Below the pieces are notes generated by a model, which saw nothing but the letters and a program-made list of their open reading frames with translations, had not been told where the DNA came from and ran no database searches. From contig OZ014411.1 of the NCBI GenBank assembly GCA_963965975.1, forward strand, positions 9,983,501-10,047,500: 64,000 nucleotides of DNA, given 5' to 3'. A program made the translations under genes and the position numbers. Shown in pieces: positions 24,679-37,400 of the stretch (within the stretch, counting starts at the first letter, position 1; every line of letters begins with the position of its first letter). The stretch comes from Xestospongia bergquistia. Lineage: Eukaryota > Porifera > Demospongiae > Haplosclerida > Petrosiidae.

Positions 24679-27034
24679 TTCCACTGTAGATAAAAGTATG
24701 GATGAGAAACAAATCTGGTTCTCATTCTTGCATTTGTGAGTGTTTACTTAGATCTACCTGAATTAGCAATGAAAGGAAAGTCAAAGGTATTCTTTTATTA
24801 TCAATACCATATAGTCCATGTATTAGTGTATAGGTAATAATGTTATTTTTCCTTGAATTTAATGAGAGACTGCACCTTATATAATGTATATTCTGAAAAA
24901 TAATGTACTATTAGTTGATCTTTCTCTTTCAACTATGGGAAACAAATCTGATTTCTCTTTCTTGTATTTGTGGGTATGTACTTACCTGAATTAGCAATGA
25001 AAGAAAACTCACAATTTTGGCAAATTTTAAGGTATATTCTCTTGACTATCAATACCATATAGTCCATGTTCTAGTGTATAGATAATAATGTTATTGTTCT
25101 TATTAATTTAATGTGAACCTTCACATTACATAATGTAGGTCATAAAATTAATGTCCATTGTCTTACTATCAATGCTATTGTTTGAATTGTGTTTGTATAC
25201 TATGGAGAAAAGAACAAAAGAGAGAACAAAAGATTTCATTATTGTGAGTACATACCAGTTAACTATTAGTGATATACTACATTCATAATAATGATGACTT
25301 AATTATAGGGCTATATCATTGTAGCCATATGTTATTTAATTAAACTCCTAGTTCACTTCATCTTGTATTATGACATTTACCAAAGAATTTGATATTTTGA
25401 GCTAGAGAAACCATATATGTTGTACTTAATTTAGTAGGTAATAGATTAGTGTGTGTTGCTATAGTAGTATTATTTTATGATTTAGTTTGTACTTTAGTGA
25501 TAACTTAATTTGTAGTATTTTAACTAGTTAATATTATAGATTATTACTGTAGAATACTATAATATGTATATGAACTACGTAATTTTAGTTTGTGTGTGTA
25601 TTCAAGGATACATTTTTTATTATTTCAATTTTTAAGTATCTTAATATTTATACAGTTGTAATTATCCTCTTAAAACCACATCCAACAACATGAGATGAAG
25701 ATAAAGAAGTACTTTTCCATTAATTAAGCTATGTGGAGTTACTAATACTGTAATATCAATTCTTTAGTCAAGGTAAGGAGTTGATGTAATCCAGTTATAG
25801 TATTTGAGTTTATTAGAACTCAATAAAATTTAAAGTATTGAGATTACTTATTAATTATTATTGTTTGTCTCTTTTCTCTAGAGATGATCAATAATTTCCC
25901 ATATTTAGTACAGATATCACATGACTGATGTATTTCAATCTCTATCAAAGGTATTATTGTAATGTAATGTGACTAAATTAATGAAGATAATTTTTTATGA
26001 AGTAATTATATGGATAGAAATTCAGTGACATGTTGTCTCTTGGATATGTTATCTATTTTTCTATATAAAGTGGTTCCATATTATCATCAGTAAATACACT
26101 ATACTAGAAAATAGCAGTAAATTTGATAATCAAAATACATACAAAAACATTATTATTGACAGTTATATAGTCTGGTATACTTTACTTGCCAAATAGTCTA
26201 AGTATTGTTTTAGGTCATGTGATATGCATTATATGTAGATGTAATCATATTTGAATAATTCATTTTGATGTTTGAACACTTATTAGAGATACATGTAAAT
26301 CTTGCTCAATGCTAAGTTGAAATGAGAACTTCTATGCTATCAGCAGTGCAACCACAGTTTTTTTAAGATAAGATAAGATCAAATGCTTGACAATAACTCT
26401 TCAAGTTGAGGTTGCTCATTTGTAGAATTTTCAATAATGCAGACTCGCCTCAAAATTTAAATGTTCTTCAATGTTGTTTTTCCCTCATTCTTACTTTTAC
26501 TATATTTCCTACTTTTTAAGTTGAATATTCTGTTATAGTTAAGAATTGTTATTCAAGTATTGATAATAATATGCAAATTTAAGTGATATTATGTCATGGT
26601 GGAATGGGAAGAATGTCATTCTTTTGTTTTGTCATCTGCTATTTCAATACTTTACTGAAGAGCTAGTGCTATTGTTTTCATATACCATTATGTGATAGTG
26701 TAAGACCTATTGAACAGAACAAATGATTTTCTTTAGCTTATTCCTAACCTGAGTTATAACACTGAATTAAGTCTCAAACTCAAACTGAACAAAGTATAAG
26801 ATAAGATTGATGACTCAGTCAAAACAAGTTATGAGTATATATAGATTACATATGTATCTGTTTGGTTTAAAAATATTTAACTACTTGAGGTATGCATTCA
26901 ATACTTAAATGTCCTTACTCCCTCATAGGAGATATAATACTTAGTTGTATCATTCATTATCCTTCTATTTTTTGTTACATGGTATATTTAAAGCCAATGA
27001 ATATATTTTAACAATATTATTTAACTGCTAATGT
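23622..27034. repeat. duplicated block X, copy 2 (3.4 kb)
   Basis: Second full-length copy of 17078-20452. Relative to copy 1 it has further frameshifts in the exon-like pieces, for example near 23680. Together with Y1 and Y2 and the two collagen copies, it shows this locus grew by repeated segmental duplication. Confidence 0.93.
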
Positions 27035-27069
27035 AACCTGGTCAATTTGTTGTATCATATGTCTCTTTT

Positions 27070-27480
27070 TCATTTAGTGATTTCCAGTGACTTATTCTAT
27101 CATATATACAAGATATTTTGGGTCCAATATACATTACTTTGTGAGATACATTAGGATTCAACAAAATGCTGTGTAAGCATAGCTTAGAACTTCAGAATTC
27201 TTATCAGCGAATTTCAAATAACTCCACACTATTTATTATAATTAATTGTTATGATTGTGTCTATCATGATAATGTAACCTATATAATTTTCTTTTTAAGA
27301 TCATTGTGTTCAAAGGAATTTATTAATTAGTTTAATCTGCCAAATTTTGATTTGTGTGTATCATTTGACATTTGAAGATCAATTTTATTTTGTTTTATTT
27401 AAATTTATTATAACAATAGATAATCTACACATTTATTAATTCATTGTTGATATCTCCTCTAGATTGTTGTTCAAGCTATC
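27070..27480. repeat. duplicated block Y, copy 2
   Basis: Second copy of 23100-23520, here lying immediately to the right of X2, while Y1 lies immediately to its left. Confidence 0.8.
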
Positions 27481-29046
27481 TTATCTTTGTATAAAGTGTT
27501 CTTGAGACATAACAGTCATTAGAAGACACTGTGTAAGAATAATTATATCTGTACTTCATTGCTTTCAGTAGTATTTGTGTAATGTCTTGTTGTCATACTA
27601 GTAGTCCTTAATATGGAATGCCAGTAGGACAGTTCAAACCTCAAGACTCATACTTTAACAGAGCATATGGTTGAAATTATTTAGATGATTAAGTGAATTG
27701 AGAAATTTGTATGTAATTAAAAGCAGCTATTTTCTGACTGAATTCTTTGTTCATAGATTGTTTCTAAGCAAGTACGAGGGTTTGACATTATAGTTGATTG
27801 TGTATAGGGGTTGAATAACCTCACAACAAAGAAAAACTGCTCATTCCCCATAAGCCATATTGCATTTTTAGTTATGTCCAAACTAGCATCATCTTACTTG
27901 TTGGTAGATGTCAGTTGTTTTACCTTAATTTGTAACCCATTTCTTACATTCAATTATATTTCAATTATAATATTAGTGTGGCTTAATCACCATTTTGACA
28001 CCAAATGTTAAGCAAATGGAGGCAGCATGGATTGGGTTAATCTAGCTGGTAGAACAATCAGTTGTCTTTCAAATCATTTTGGGCCTCTCTATTAGTAATG
28101 AGTGCAAATGTGATGTTATAATAACTCGAGTGGTTGTACAAGAAGTCTCTATGTTGCAAGCTAAGTAAATCCACTTACTGAGAACACACATATAAAAATG
28201 GCATAAACAGGTTGGGGTTGGATGATGACAATAATGGAATGTGTTTCTGCTCTTTTATTGACTTTCTGTGAAGTGTATTGTTCTCTGAGCAGCATTGTAG
28301 AGGTTACCAAGATAAGATTTGCCCTTCATTGTAATATTAACATCTTGAGTAGGTAAGATATCTTCTACCATATCCCAAGTTTTAGAGGCTGGCACTAACA
28401 TGAAAAGCCTTACTTAGGACTAAGGGAGATCAGATTATTCCACCATTCATATAAAGTACTAACATGGACAATGACTGTGGCATTGTTGGCATTCCAAACT
28501 TATTATTTGAGTGATTGATTTATTACTGTGAATTAGTGAGAGGGTAGACATAGTTCATTGTTGGCATTCATAGGCTTGTATAGGCAGAGTCAGAGGGTCC
28601 CTTTGAGTTGATAAAGTAAAAGTTTCTATTACTAAGAAACACTTTTACTAAATAAGTTAAAAACAGAACAGATTTTACTTAAGAAAACAATATATAGTTA
28701 AATAGTATAACAAAATTCAAAGTTCGATATGTTAGCTAATGTTTGTATAGTAAACAATGCAAACGTATGTAGTAAAAACTAAACCAAGTTCGGAAGTTCC
28801 ATCACACTAATTTCGATACACCAACAAAAATCTGTCAAAGAAATAACACATTGTGTTAAAATTATGATATTTCAAACTACTTTTCTAATAAGTAATAAAA
28901 TTAAAAACTACACTTTCTTATTTGCAAAAGAAACAAAACGATTTCCAGTATTGTAACTATATGCATTATTTAACATTTATAATTTTAAAAAAGTGAATAT
29001 AAATAGTCACAATTCTATACACACAAAGTGCAGAGGACAATCTTAC
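27481..29046. other. intergenic, no gene recognised
   Basis: AT-rich sequence with short open frames (for example 27811-28011 on the plus strand) that have no recognisable motif and no splice-site support. I see no repeats shared with other parts of the window. Confidence 0.4.
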
Positions 29047-29138
29047 ATCTGGCATGTGAAGTATCTCAGGCAGTCCCATTATTGTTTTGAATGATAATTG
29101 CTTTGGACCACATGGTATGTTAATAGGTTGTATCATAT
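29047..29138 (-). other. candidate orphan exon
   Basis: A 92-base open segment bounded on the minus strand by ATAACAG acceptor and GTAAGA donor, encoding a peptide that includes MIQPINIPCGPKQLSF and GLPEILHMPD. It lies downstream of the gene B stop codon. It could belong to another minus-strand transcript or be an alternative 3' exon, or be chance. No family was recognised. Confidence 0.3.
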
Positions 29139-29743
29139 CTGTTATAGACACTGAAAAGCATAGCAACCAATAAACTTAATTTCCTTCGACATAAGTGCTA
29201 CTACAATCAGTGTGATGCATTGCAGAAACTCTCCAATATTTTTTGTGACAACAGCTTCTTCACAATAATGATAAGGCATGTTTTATAAACTATTAGCATA
29301 AAAATTGGTGCAAGATAAAAAAAATTATAATAAAATTTATGTCAACTTGGGTATGATTGTAATCCAAATTATTGTTAAAATAAATGCACACTGTATATGA
29401 ATATATTAATAGATGCAATTAATAGTGGAGCTGAGTTAATATGTTATCAACTTTACTAGCTGACATTAGAGGTTTTCTTATTGCAAATTTATGTGGTATA
29501 TATAAGATCTTTCTCATCAAAAATATTAATACATAATACATTCAAGGAAAATTAGTCAAATATTATGGAGTATTACTTATCAAATTTTTGTAAGGATGAT
29601 ACATGTATATATCCACTCAATTAAGGTATGTTTAGTAATTAAATAAGCAGTTTCAGTGACTACAAAGTATAGCAGACAATAAGTACAAGAAAGTACTAAT
29701 TTATAAATATGGAAATAGTGTTCATACCTTTATGTGATCACAG

Positions 29744-32700
29744 TTAAGTACTAGAAGTAGGTGTGGTCTCACCATCTACAAAGGAGACAAAAAAATCAGT
29801 ACATAAGGCAGAAATGATAATGCATGTACTATGAGAATAACGCATGTACTATTGATTTTAAAAAATTCTTATGTACTGTAACCACAATGCTAGTAAAACA
29901 TAATGTATATAATATACCTGGATATTCCTTCAAAAATTGACAGATTTCAATTGCTAGTGATCTCTTCTGTAAGGGACCCTCTATAACTGTGATAAGATTA
30001 TGCCATGTCACTGGAGTAGGCTCATTGTCCAACCAGCTCTGTAACATCTTAGACAACTTAACTTGTTCTGAAAAGTTGGAATAGCACAATCCCTCAATAG
30101 TGTCTGAATTAACACCAAGTAGATCACCAATCTCTTGCCATTTACTAGTGACAGAAGAGAGCAGCCTTAGCATCACATGTTTCTGTGGCTTACTAGCTGT
30201 AATAGAATAAGAATTAGAAACATAACATTATGACCAAAGTTAGAGCACAATTTCTATAGAAAACTATTACTAATACCTAAGTGGTTTTAGTGGCAAATGT
30301 GTACTAACATGTACAGTATATCTGTAAATAACAATACATTAAAAAACTAATGATAGAATTATCAAAGATAATGTAATGTTCATTAAGTCTCAATGCTTTC
30401 TTAGTAATTTTTATTGGGAACATCTACATGTAATAAAATACATCACCATTCATTTAAAACTCTGACTTACAAAGTATAGAATTAGGTGGCATAGATAGCA
30501 CAGAGGCTTCTGCACTAGCTGTATGTGCTTCAGGAATAGAATCTAGCATTTAAGAAAACAAAAGTAAATAAGATGTTACTATGTGATAAATGAACTCAGT
30601 CATACACTCACCTTTTAGCCAGCAAAGTTGCCTCTCATCAATTACTTTAAAGGCAGCTATCTCAGACTCAACTAAGCAATTTCCAAAAATGCAACCTTTA
30701 TCATATTTAAAGGAGATGCCATGCAACTTGCCATCATCTTTTCGATGCTTCTGTTGACAAACTAGAGTTGCCACAGGCTTCAACTGATCAACATCATATA
30801 GCAACAACTCTGTACATGTTGTCATTGCCTTTGTTATAGCTATGCGTACTTGAGGGCATTCTTTTTGAGGGCCAGTGAAGTAAACTTCGATACATTTAAA
30901 ATTATCTACTAGGAGAACAGTGCCAAAGAGATCTTTGGAGTAAAGCTTAACACCATAACGAAGTTGTCTTTCATAGGTACGGGATTCACTGTCAATAGAG
31001 AATTGAGGCGATCCTTGTCTTTGTAACAAAGATATCACAAGAGCAGGAAACATGCCCTAAAAATCAACATTTTTGTTATTGTAAGTACACTTAGTAGATG
31101 TATGTTGTCCAAATGCTGTTGTCATAAAGTAGTTTGTAAATATATCTTTAGTAGTAATAATAACGTAACAACTGAAGAGAAAGCTTATCTTGGACTTGTA
31201 TGAAATGTATAAGATAGAAATATGTGAAATAAAATCATTACTTTGGTTTAAAGGCAACACTATGAAATCTAAATAATGGCTTGGCATAATATTATACTTT
31301 AAGGAGGTAGGACTTTTTATTAAGATATTGAGAGTTAAAAATACTTAATTGGACCCATTAAGGAGAATCTAAACAATAGTGTGATTATGGCATAATGATA
31401 AGAGTAGCTCTCCTATTTGACTTAATTACTCATTACTTTTGATTTATAAATACAAATAAATCATGTGTAAATATGGCAAATGAATTGATAATATCACTAT
31501 AAAAATTTAAATGAATAATTAAGGGTAGCTAAATATATTAAATGGAGCAATATAATGGATTAATGCTTGCTTACACAATTACAGAACAAACATGACACTT
31601 AGCCATACCTGAGGGACAACTCGACCACTAAATTCAATAATCATTGGATCACAAGATTTAGCAAAGATCAGTTTATCCTCATCTGTCAGCTGACTAGGTG
31701 GCAACACAATAGGAAGGAAATAACGGTTCAGAGAGGCTTCTGGAGCAGAGAGAGGAGCAATAATGCAAAGAGAACAAAGTAGATTTAGAAAATCTTCTTT
31801 AGTGAAGAGTGGAGGTACAAAGGAAAGAGAGAGATCATCAAGTAGAGAATCTTCAAATATACCATCTTCACGAAGGAGCCATTGGGTCTCTGGAGATATA
31901 GAGCAACTACCAGGTAGTATTTCCTCCATCAAATCTACAAAGGAGACACTTATCAAACGAGAGAGCATGTCTAGAAGAAACTGAGGATCTGTGAATACAA
32001 CATTCGGCAACACTCTTGGAAAATGTAAAAATGAACTGAAGGAGTCGAGGTAGACAGCACACTGTAACACTTCACTTCTATCCATTCCTAATTGAAAACC
32101 AATGTTGTAACAAGTCTCTAGGGAGATGATGCCATGTTGATTTTCTGTAATCTTGGTAACCTCTTCCAAAACATTTATTTCAAACATATACCAACGTACA
32201 GGTATAGGAACACTAAAGGCAATGCCAACTTTAGACGTAATTCGCTCACGAATAGCAGAGGACACTTTTTTTCGACTCCACCAGCAGAGATTATCAACAG
32301 GAAAGATCACCTCTTGAGAATCGTCATCATAAAAAATAAACTGACTTTTAAACTCGTGCAGTGTTGACAAAAGATGTGCATTTTTATCTCTTAAAGTTTT
32401 ATCAATTAGTGATTGCTTTTTAAGCTGCTTCTTTAACTTATCAAAATACGAGCCAACTATGACAAAGAGAGGCTTGGAGGCTACAACCATCTTTCCTGTT
32501 GATGCAACAATATTTTTAGATGACATTATGGAACGTACAAAACTTTCGATTAGCTCAAGATTGGTCATCTTTAACTCACTTGGCTGATGAAGTATTTTTC
32601 CATCAAGTGAATAGCAGAAACGAGGCTTATCAAAAAGACTTTCTGTTAACTTGGTAATAATGACATGGATTGCATTACCATGAAGGAAGAACCGAGATAC

Positions 32701-34275
32701 ATCAGCAAATTGAGGTTGACCACCACTATCGAGAACATGTATCCACGTGGCTTTATGAAGCTGCTCGGATTTTTTGCGATTTAAAAGAAGATCAACCATT
32801 TCTTTTGAGTGGGAATTAAATTTTGTAGAGCTCAGCAACTGGGAACTGTCGTTCATTGGAGATTCTGTGTGAGATGGAGGAAATGTGGGTATGGCTTGCT
32901 GAGAATGAATATCATGATCACAAAATTCGGAATTGCTGTTGTTTAGAATGTCCATTGTAGTTATAGATATTGATTCGTTTGATAAAGCATCACCCACATT
33001 TTCCTTCTGCGTTAAAAGAACAGATGATTTCATGATATTATCATTTGACTTTATACTAATGTGACCTGGAGGTACAGCTTCTTGGGAATTACGATCAAGA
33101 TCTTGAACAGCATCTGAAAGCATCTTTAATAAATCAGGCCCAGTAATAGGTACCCATATTTTGCCTTCCTTCATATCTGCCACTCTTTCCATACCACGAA
33201 TAGGACGGGTAGATATGGCTGTGCTGTGGTGCTTTTTTGGAGCAGGCCAATTAAAAAGAAGACTCTTGAATGCTGTTTTCCCAACACATGGTGGCCCAAG
33301 AAGAACCAATTTCAGACTTGTAATAAATACATAGCCTTAACGAAGACCACGTCTAAACATAAGCTGATATTCTCCTACAAAATAGAGATATTGCATTTAT
33401 TTATTACTGTAATGAATACATAATTAGTTTGTAAGGAACTACTACAAATGGTGTTTGCATAATTACTTTACATGTATATATAACAACTCATAACCTATCT
33501 GCCTATCTTTTAATCATGACTACAGATAATAATTATGATTAAGAAAAAGTGATGGTAAAGTCTCTTAAGATGGAAAAATGTCTACTGACATATTATTCCT
33601 AATTTGAGTATGTAAAAATTTGACATTGACACAGTTTCATTTAACAAGTGACATCGCCTACTATCTATCAAGGAATGTTTCTACCTATACATTCCTACAC
33701 ATTCCTTACTTCTTTCAAACACTACTTTAAAATACTGCTCGTCTTCAATGTAGTCAAGTAAAGTTTTGCCATCCTAAAATTGAAAAAATGTTATTGATAC
33801 TTACAAGGTAAAACACTGCAAAAAATTAATGCAAATATAACTCCTAACTTAAGGTATTTAGATCATTCTATTATCAATACACACAAAGTATTATTTACTG
33901 AATAATTGGATTATATGCACAAACAGTGATATGCTACAGGTTATGTACCTGTCATATACTTAATTGTTTCCCAATGAAATCATTTTAATTTAGATATATT
34001 TAAGCCACAAATCCCAAGCCAAGTATCAAGAATTTTGAATATATATTTTAATGGGTATCTGTCAAATATCTCATTTTATAAACATCTGCACTATATCAAT
34101 AGGTAGATACCTTATGTTTCTCATTAATATCAATGGGAATTATTTATAACATGTATGTATGTATGTATTGTATTATGTATGTATGTATGTATATATATAT
34201 AATTTTGTTATATATATAAACATTCTTAGATAATATCTTTTACATATCCCTGAGCTGGCCAGCTTATATATATAT

Positions 34276-34334
<59 letters not shown>

Positions 34335-34369
34335 TAGATATAGATATATATATATATATATATGTATAT

Positions 34370-34417
<48 letters not shown>

Positions 34418-34430
34418 GCATGTATGTATA

Positions 34431-34463
<33 letters not shown>

Positions 34464-37400
34464 GAATATCTGAACCTTGATATCTCTGATATAACTTATC
34501 ATGAGATTCATCACTAAACTGCAGTTGCCACTATCATATAATAATATAGTATGTGGCGTAGTAATCAATATTCTTTTAAAATCATGAATATGTAATATAT
34601 ATGGATCCATCAACAATGAAAGATCTGACAAAGCTTATCATTAGATTCACATAAACATTTTACATTATAGAACTGACACCTGATTCAAAATAAAAGGACT
34701 ATGAATAAAGAATAAGAAATGTATGTTGGATTATGAGTGTACATTGAATATCCTATACAACAGAGCAATGGTATAATTACTTCACATAGCACCATTTTCT
34801 ATTAAAGCTTCCACAATATCTCTATGTCCTTCATAAGCTGCATAATGAAGGACAGCCCACCCATTCTATTGAAATATAAAATATATCTTCATTACACACA
34901 ACAAAGTATCAATATTATACATATTAGCTACACATACCTAAATCATATACTTATATAGTACATGTACAATATGACTTGTCATTACACTAGGTATGACTGT
35001 GATGTATATATATTGATGTTAGTGTAGTAATATTGAACAACTACATATAAATCTTTATATCTTCTATATAACTGTCTGTATAGGTATTACTACCAATAAA
35101 ATCAGGTCAGCCAATACAAGATGCTTTTATGTATAACATTAAAACAACAAATTTAAAGGACTATTAACAAAACACTAACACAAAAAATTACTTTGAATAG
35201 AAAAATATACTATGAAATGAATGGCTGAGTGTCTGAAAACAATTCTATTATGAAGCTCTTTATATCACTCGTATTATTATAATGTCTATATGAAACAGTT
35301 CATTGCAAATAATCAAAGGCAATAAAGACTACATTAAATGCAGGTATTTAAAGGATAAACTTGTTGACTATAGAAATAGATTTACTAATGTAATAATAAA
35401 ACAAGTAGTTGATATCACTACTAAAATAATTATCTGTCACAGCAATAAAATGAACAATAACAACAGAAATGTAGAACATCCAAGCATCGTAGTCTAAGTA
35501 TTTGTGGGTTTTGTACACAGTTATAAGCTGGATCTAATAAGATTTAATTGTATTGACAGACAAAACATTTTATCTATGCCTTCAACTACATATATGTAGT
35601 TAAATGTGTAGTATATTACTGTCCTCCATTTCAGTTGGAATAACATCTTACTCATAAAGTTAGGTATATTAATAAATTCTCTAATAAGTATATCATGTAA
35701 TGTGTACTATATTACTCTGATATATACATATATATATATCAATGTTAATAAAAAAGTATGGTGTTTATCTATCTGTAGGTATATAATGAGAATGGCTATA
35801 TAGAATATAGAAAATTGATTGATGTGAATGTTATAGTGACACTTTCAGCAATATTATTTTATATATTATGTTATAGCTTTGTATCAATAAGAATAATTTA
35901 ATTCATTCTATTGGTATAGTCTTACAAAAATACAACAGATGTAGATAAGAATATACCAAAAATACCTATCGTCAAAGATGGAGGAACTACATTTTCAGTT
36001 ACATAACGTTTCTAACACTATATACTAACAAACATATACATTCTTACTTTGTTAACAAGGTCTACATTAGCTCCTCTCTGTATTAAAAACAAACTAACAT
36101 CTTTCTTTCCATTCATTGCTGCTAACATGACAGCAGTAGATCTTTCCTAAACACATCATAATAAAACAAATTAATGCAAAAGAAAGCAGAGTTATAACAG
36201 AGTTGTAGATTACTGTACTGGATCAGTAATTATTATGCTGCAATAGACATGTTTTACAAGCCTTCTTTATCACAAGCATTATATATATAACAATGGTATT
36301 TGATAGTCAGTAGTAAAAAAAGATACATTAATTTATTTGTAGGAGAGAAAAACCTGACATTCCTTTTAAAGAATCAGATGTTTACAAAGCTGATATTTCT
36401 CAGATTCACAAAGAAACACTTTTAAAGACTAGACTCTATACCATTAAAGTACATTTAAGATATACAACTACAGCTACAGCTAAACACCATTAATGAACAT
36501 CAGGCAAATAGAAACAAACTAGCCTATATTTACATCATGTCTTTGACAATAGTGGAAAGCACAAAGGTTTCTTTAGGTCACCACAGTGTTAACAAATTAA
36601 CAAAACATTAACTCTTGTGTATTTATTAATTTAGTTTTAATAACACACACTTTTCATGATAATTATAGTTTAAGAAATTTGAGAGTAGGTTGTCATGTTT
36701 ATACAAAGAATTACATAGTAAAGCAAGAACCTACAATATCATTGTTACAAACAATATCAATCAAAAATTCACTAATATGATAAAACAATAAAAATACTTA
36801 AAAGTTATACTACATTAAAATAAACTAACCGGCTATTATAATTATTTAAAGACCATGTTTAGAAGAAAAGCAAACACAACACCGTTAAAATAGAGACAAA
36901 AAATAATAATATAGTTTAATACATTCAAAACAATACAAAATATATTACATTATATCATAATTACCTTCTATTATATTACGAAGATGAAATTTAGAAGACA
37001 AGAAGTCCCAACACCAGAAAAGTGGAGACAAAAAAATAAAAAGGACAACAACACATTCAATACATTTATAAATTGTACCAGATTATATCATACTTACCTC
37101 CTATTATATTACAAAGAAGACAAGCAATTATAACACCATATAATTGAAGACAGAAAAGAATAATATATTACAAACAAAATCATTACATTTAAAATACTTA
37201 CAAAATATATTACATTATATCATACTTACCCACTATTATATTATAAATATGACATTCAGAAGACAAGCAATTATAACACCATAAAAGTCAAGACAAAAAA
37301 CAATAATATATTACAAACAAAATCATTACATTCAACATATTTTCAAAATATATTACATTATATCATACTTACCAGCTATTATATTATAAAGATGACATTC

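Noticed and set aside
31763-33423. Plus-strand open frames opposite the ROCO exon
   Set aside because: Complementary shadows of a long coding exon whose domains are clear on the minus strand.
34173-34631. 152-codon Ile-Tyr-rich open frame
   Set aside because: Entirely explained by TA and GATA microsatellites.
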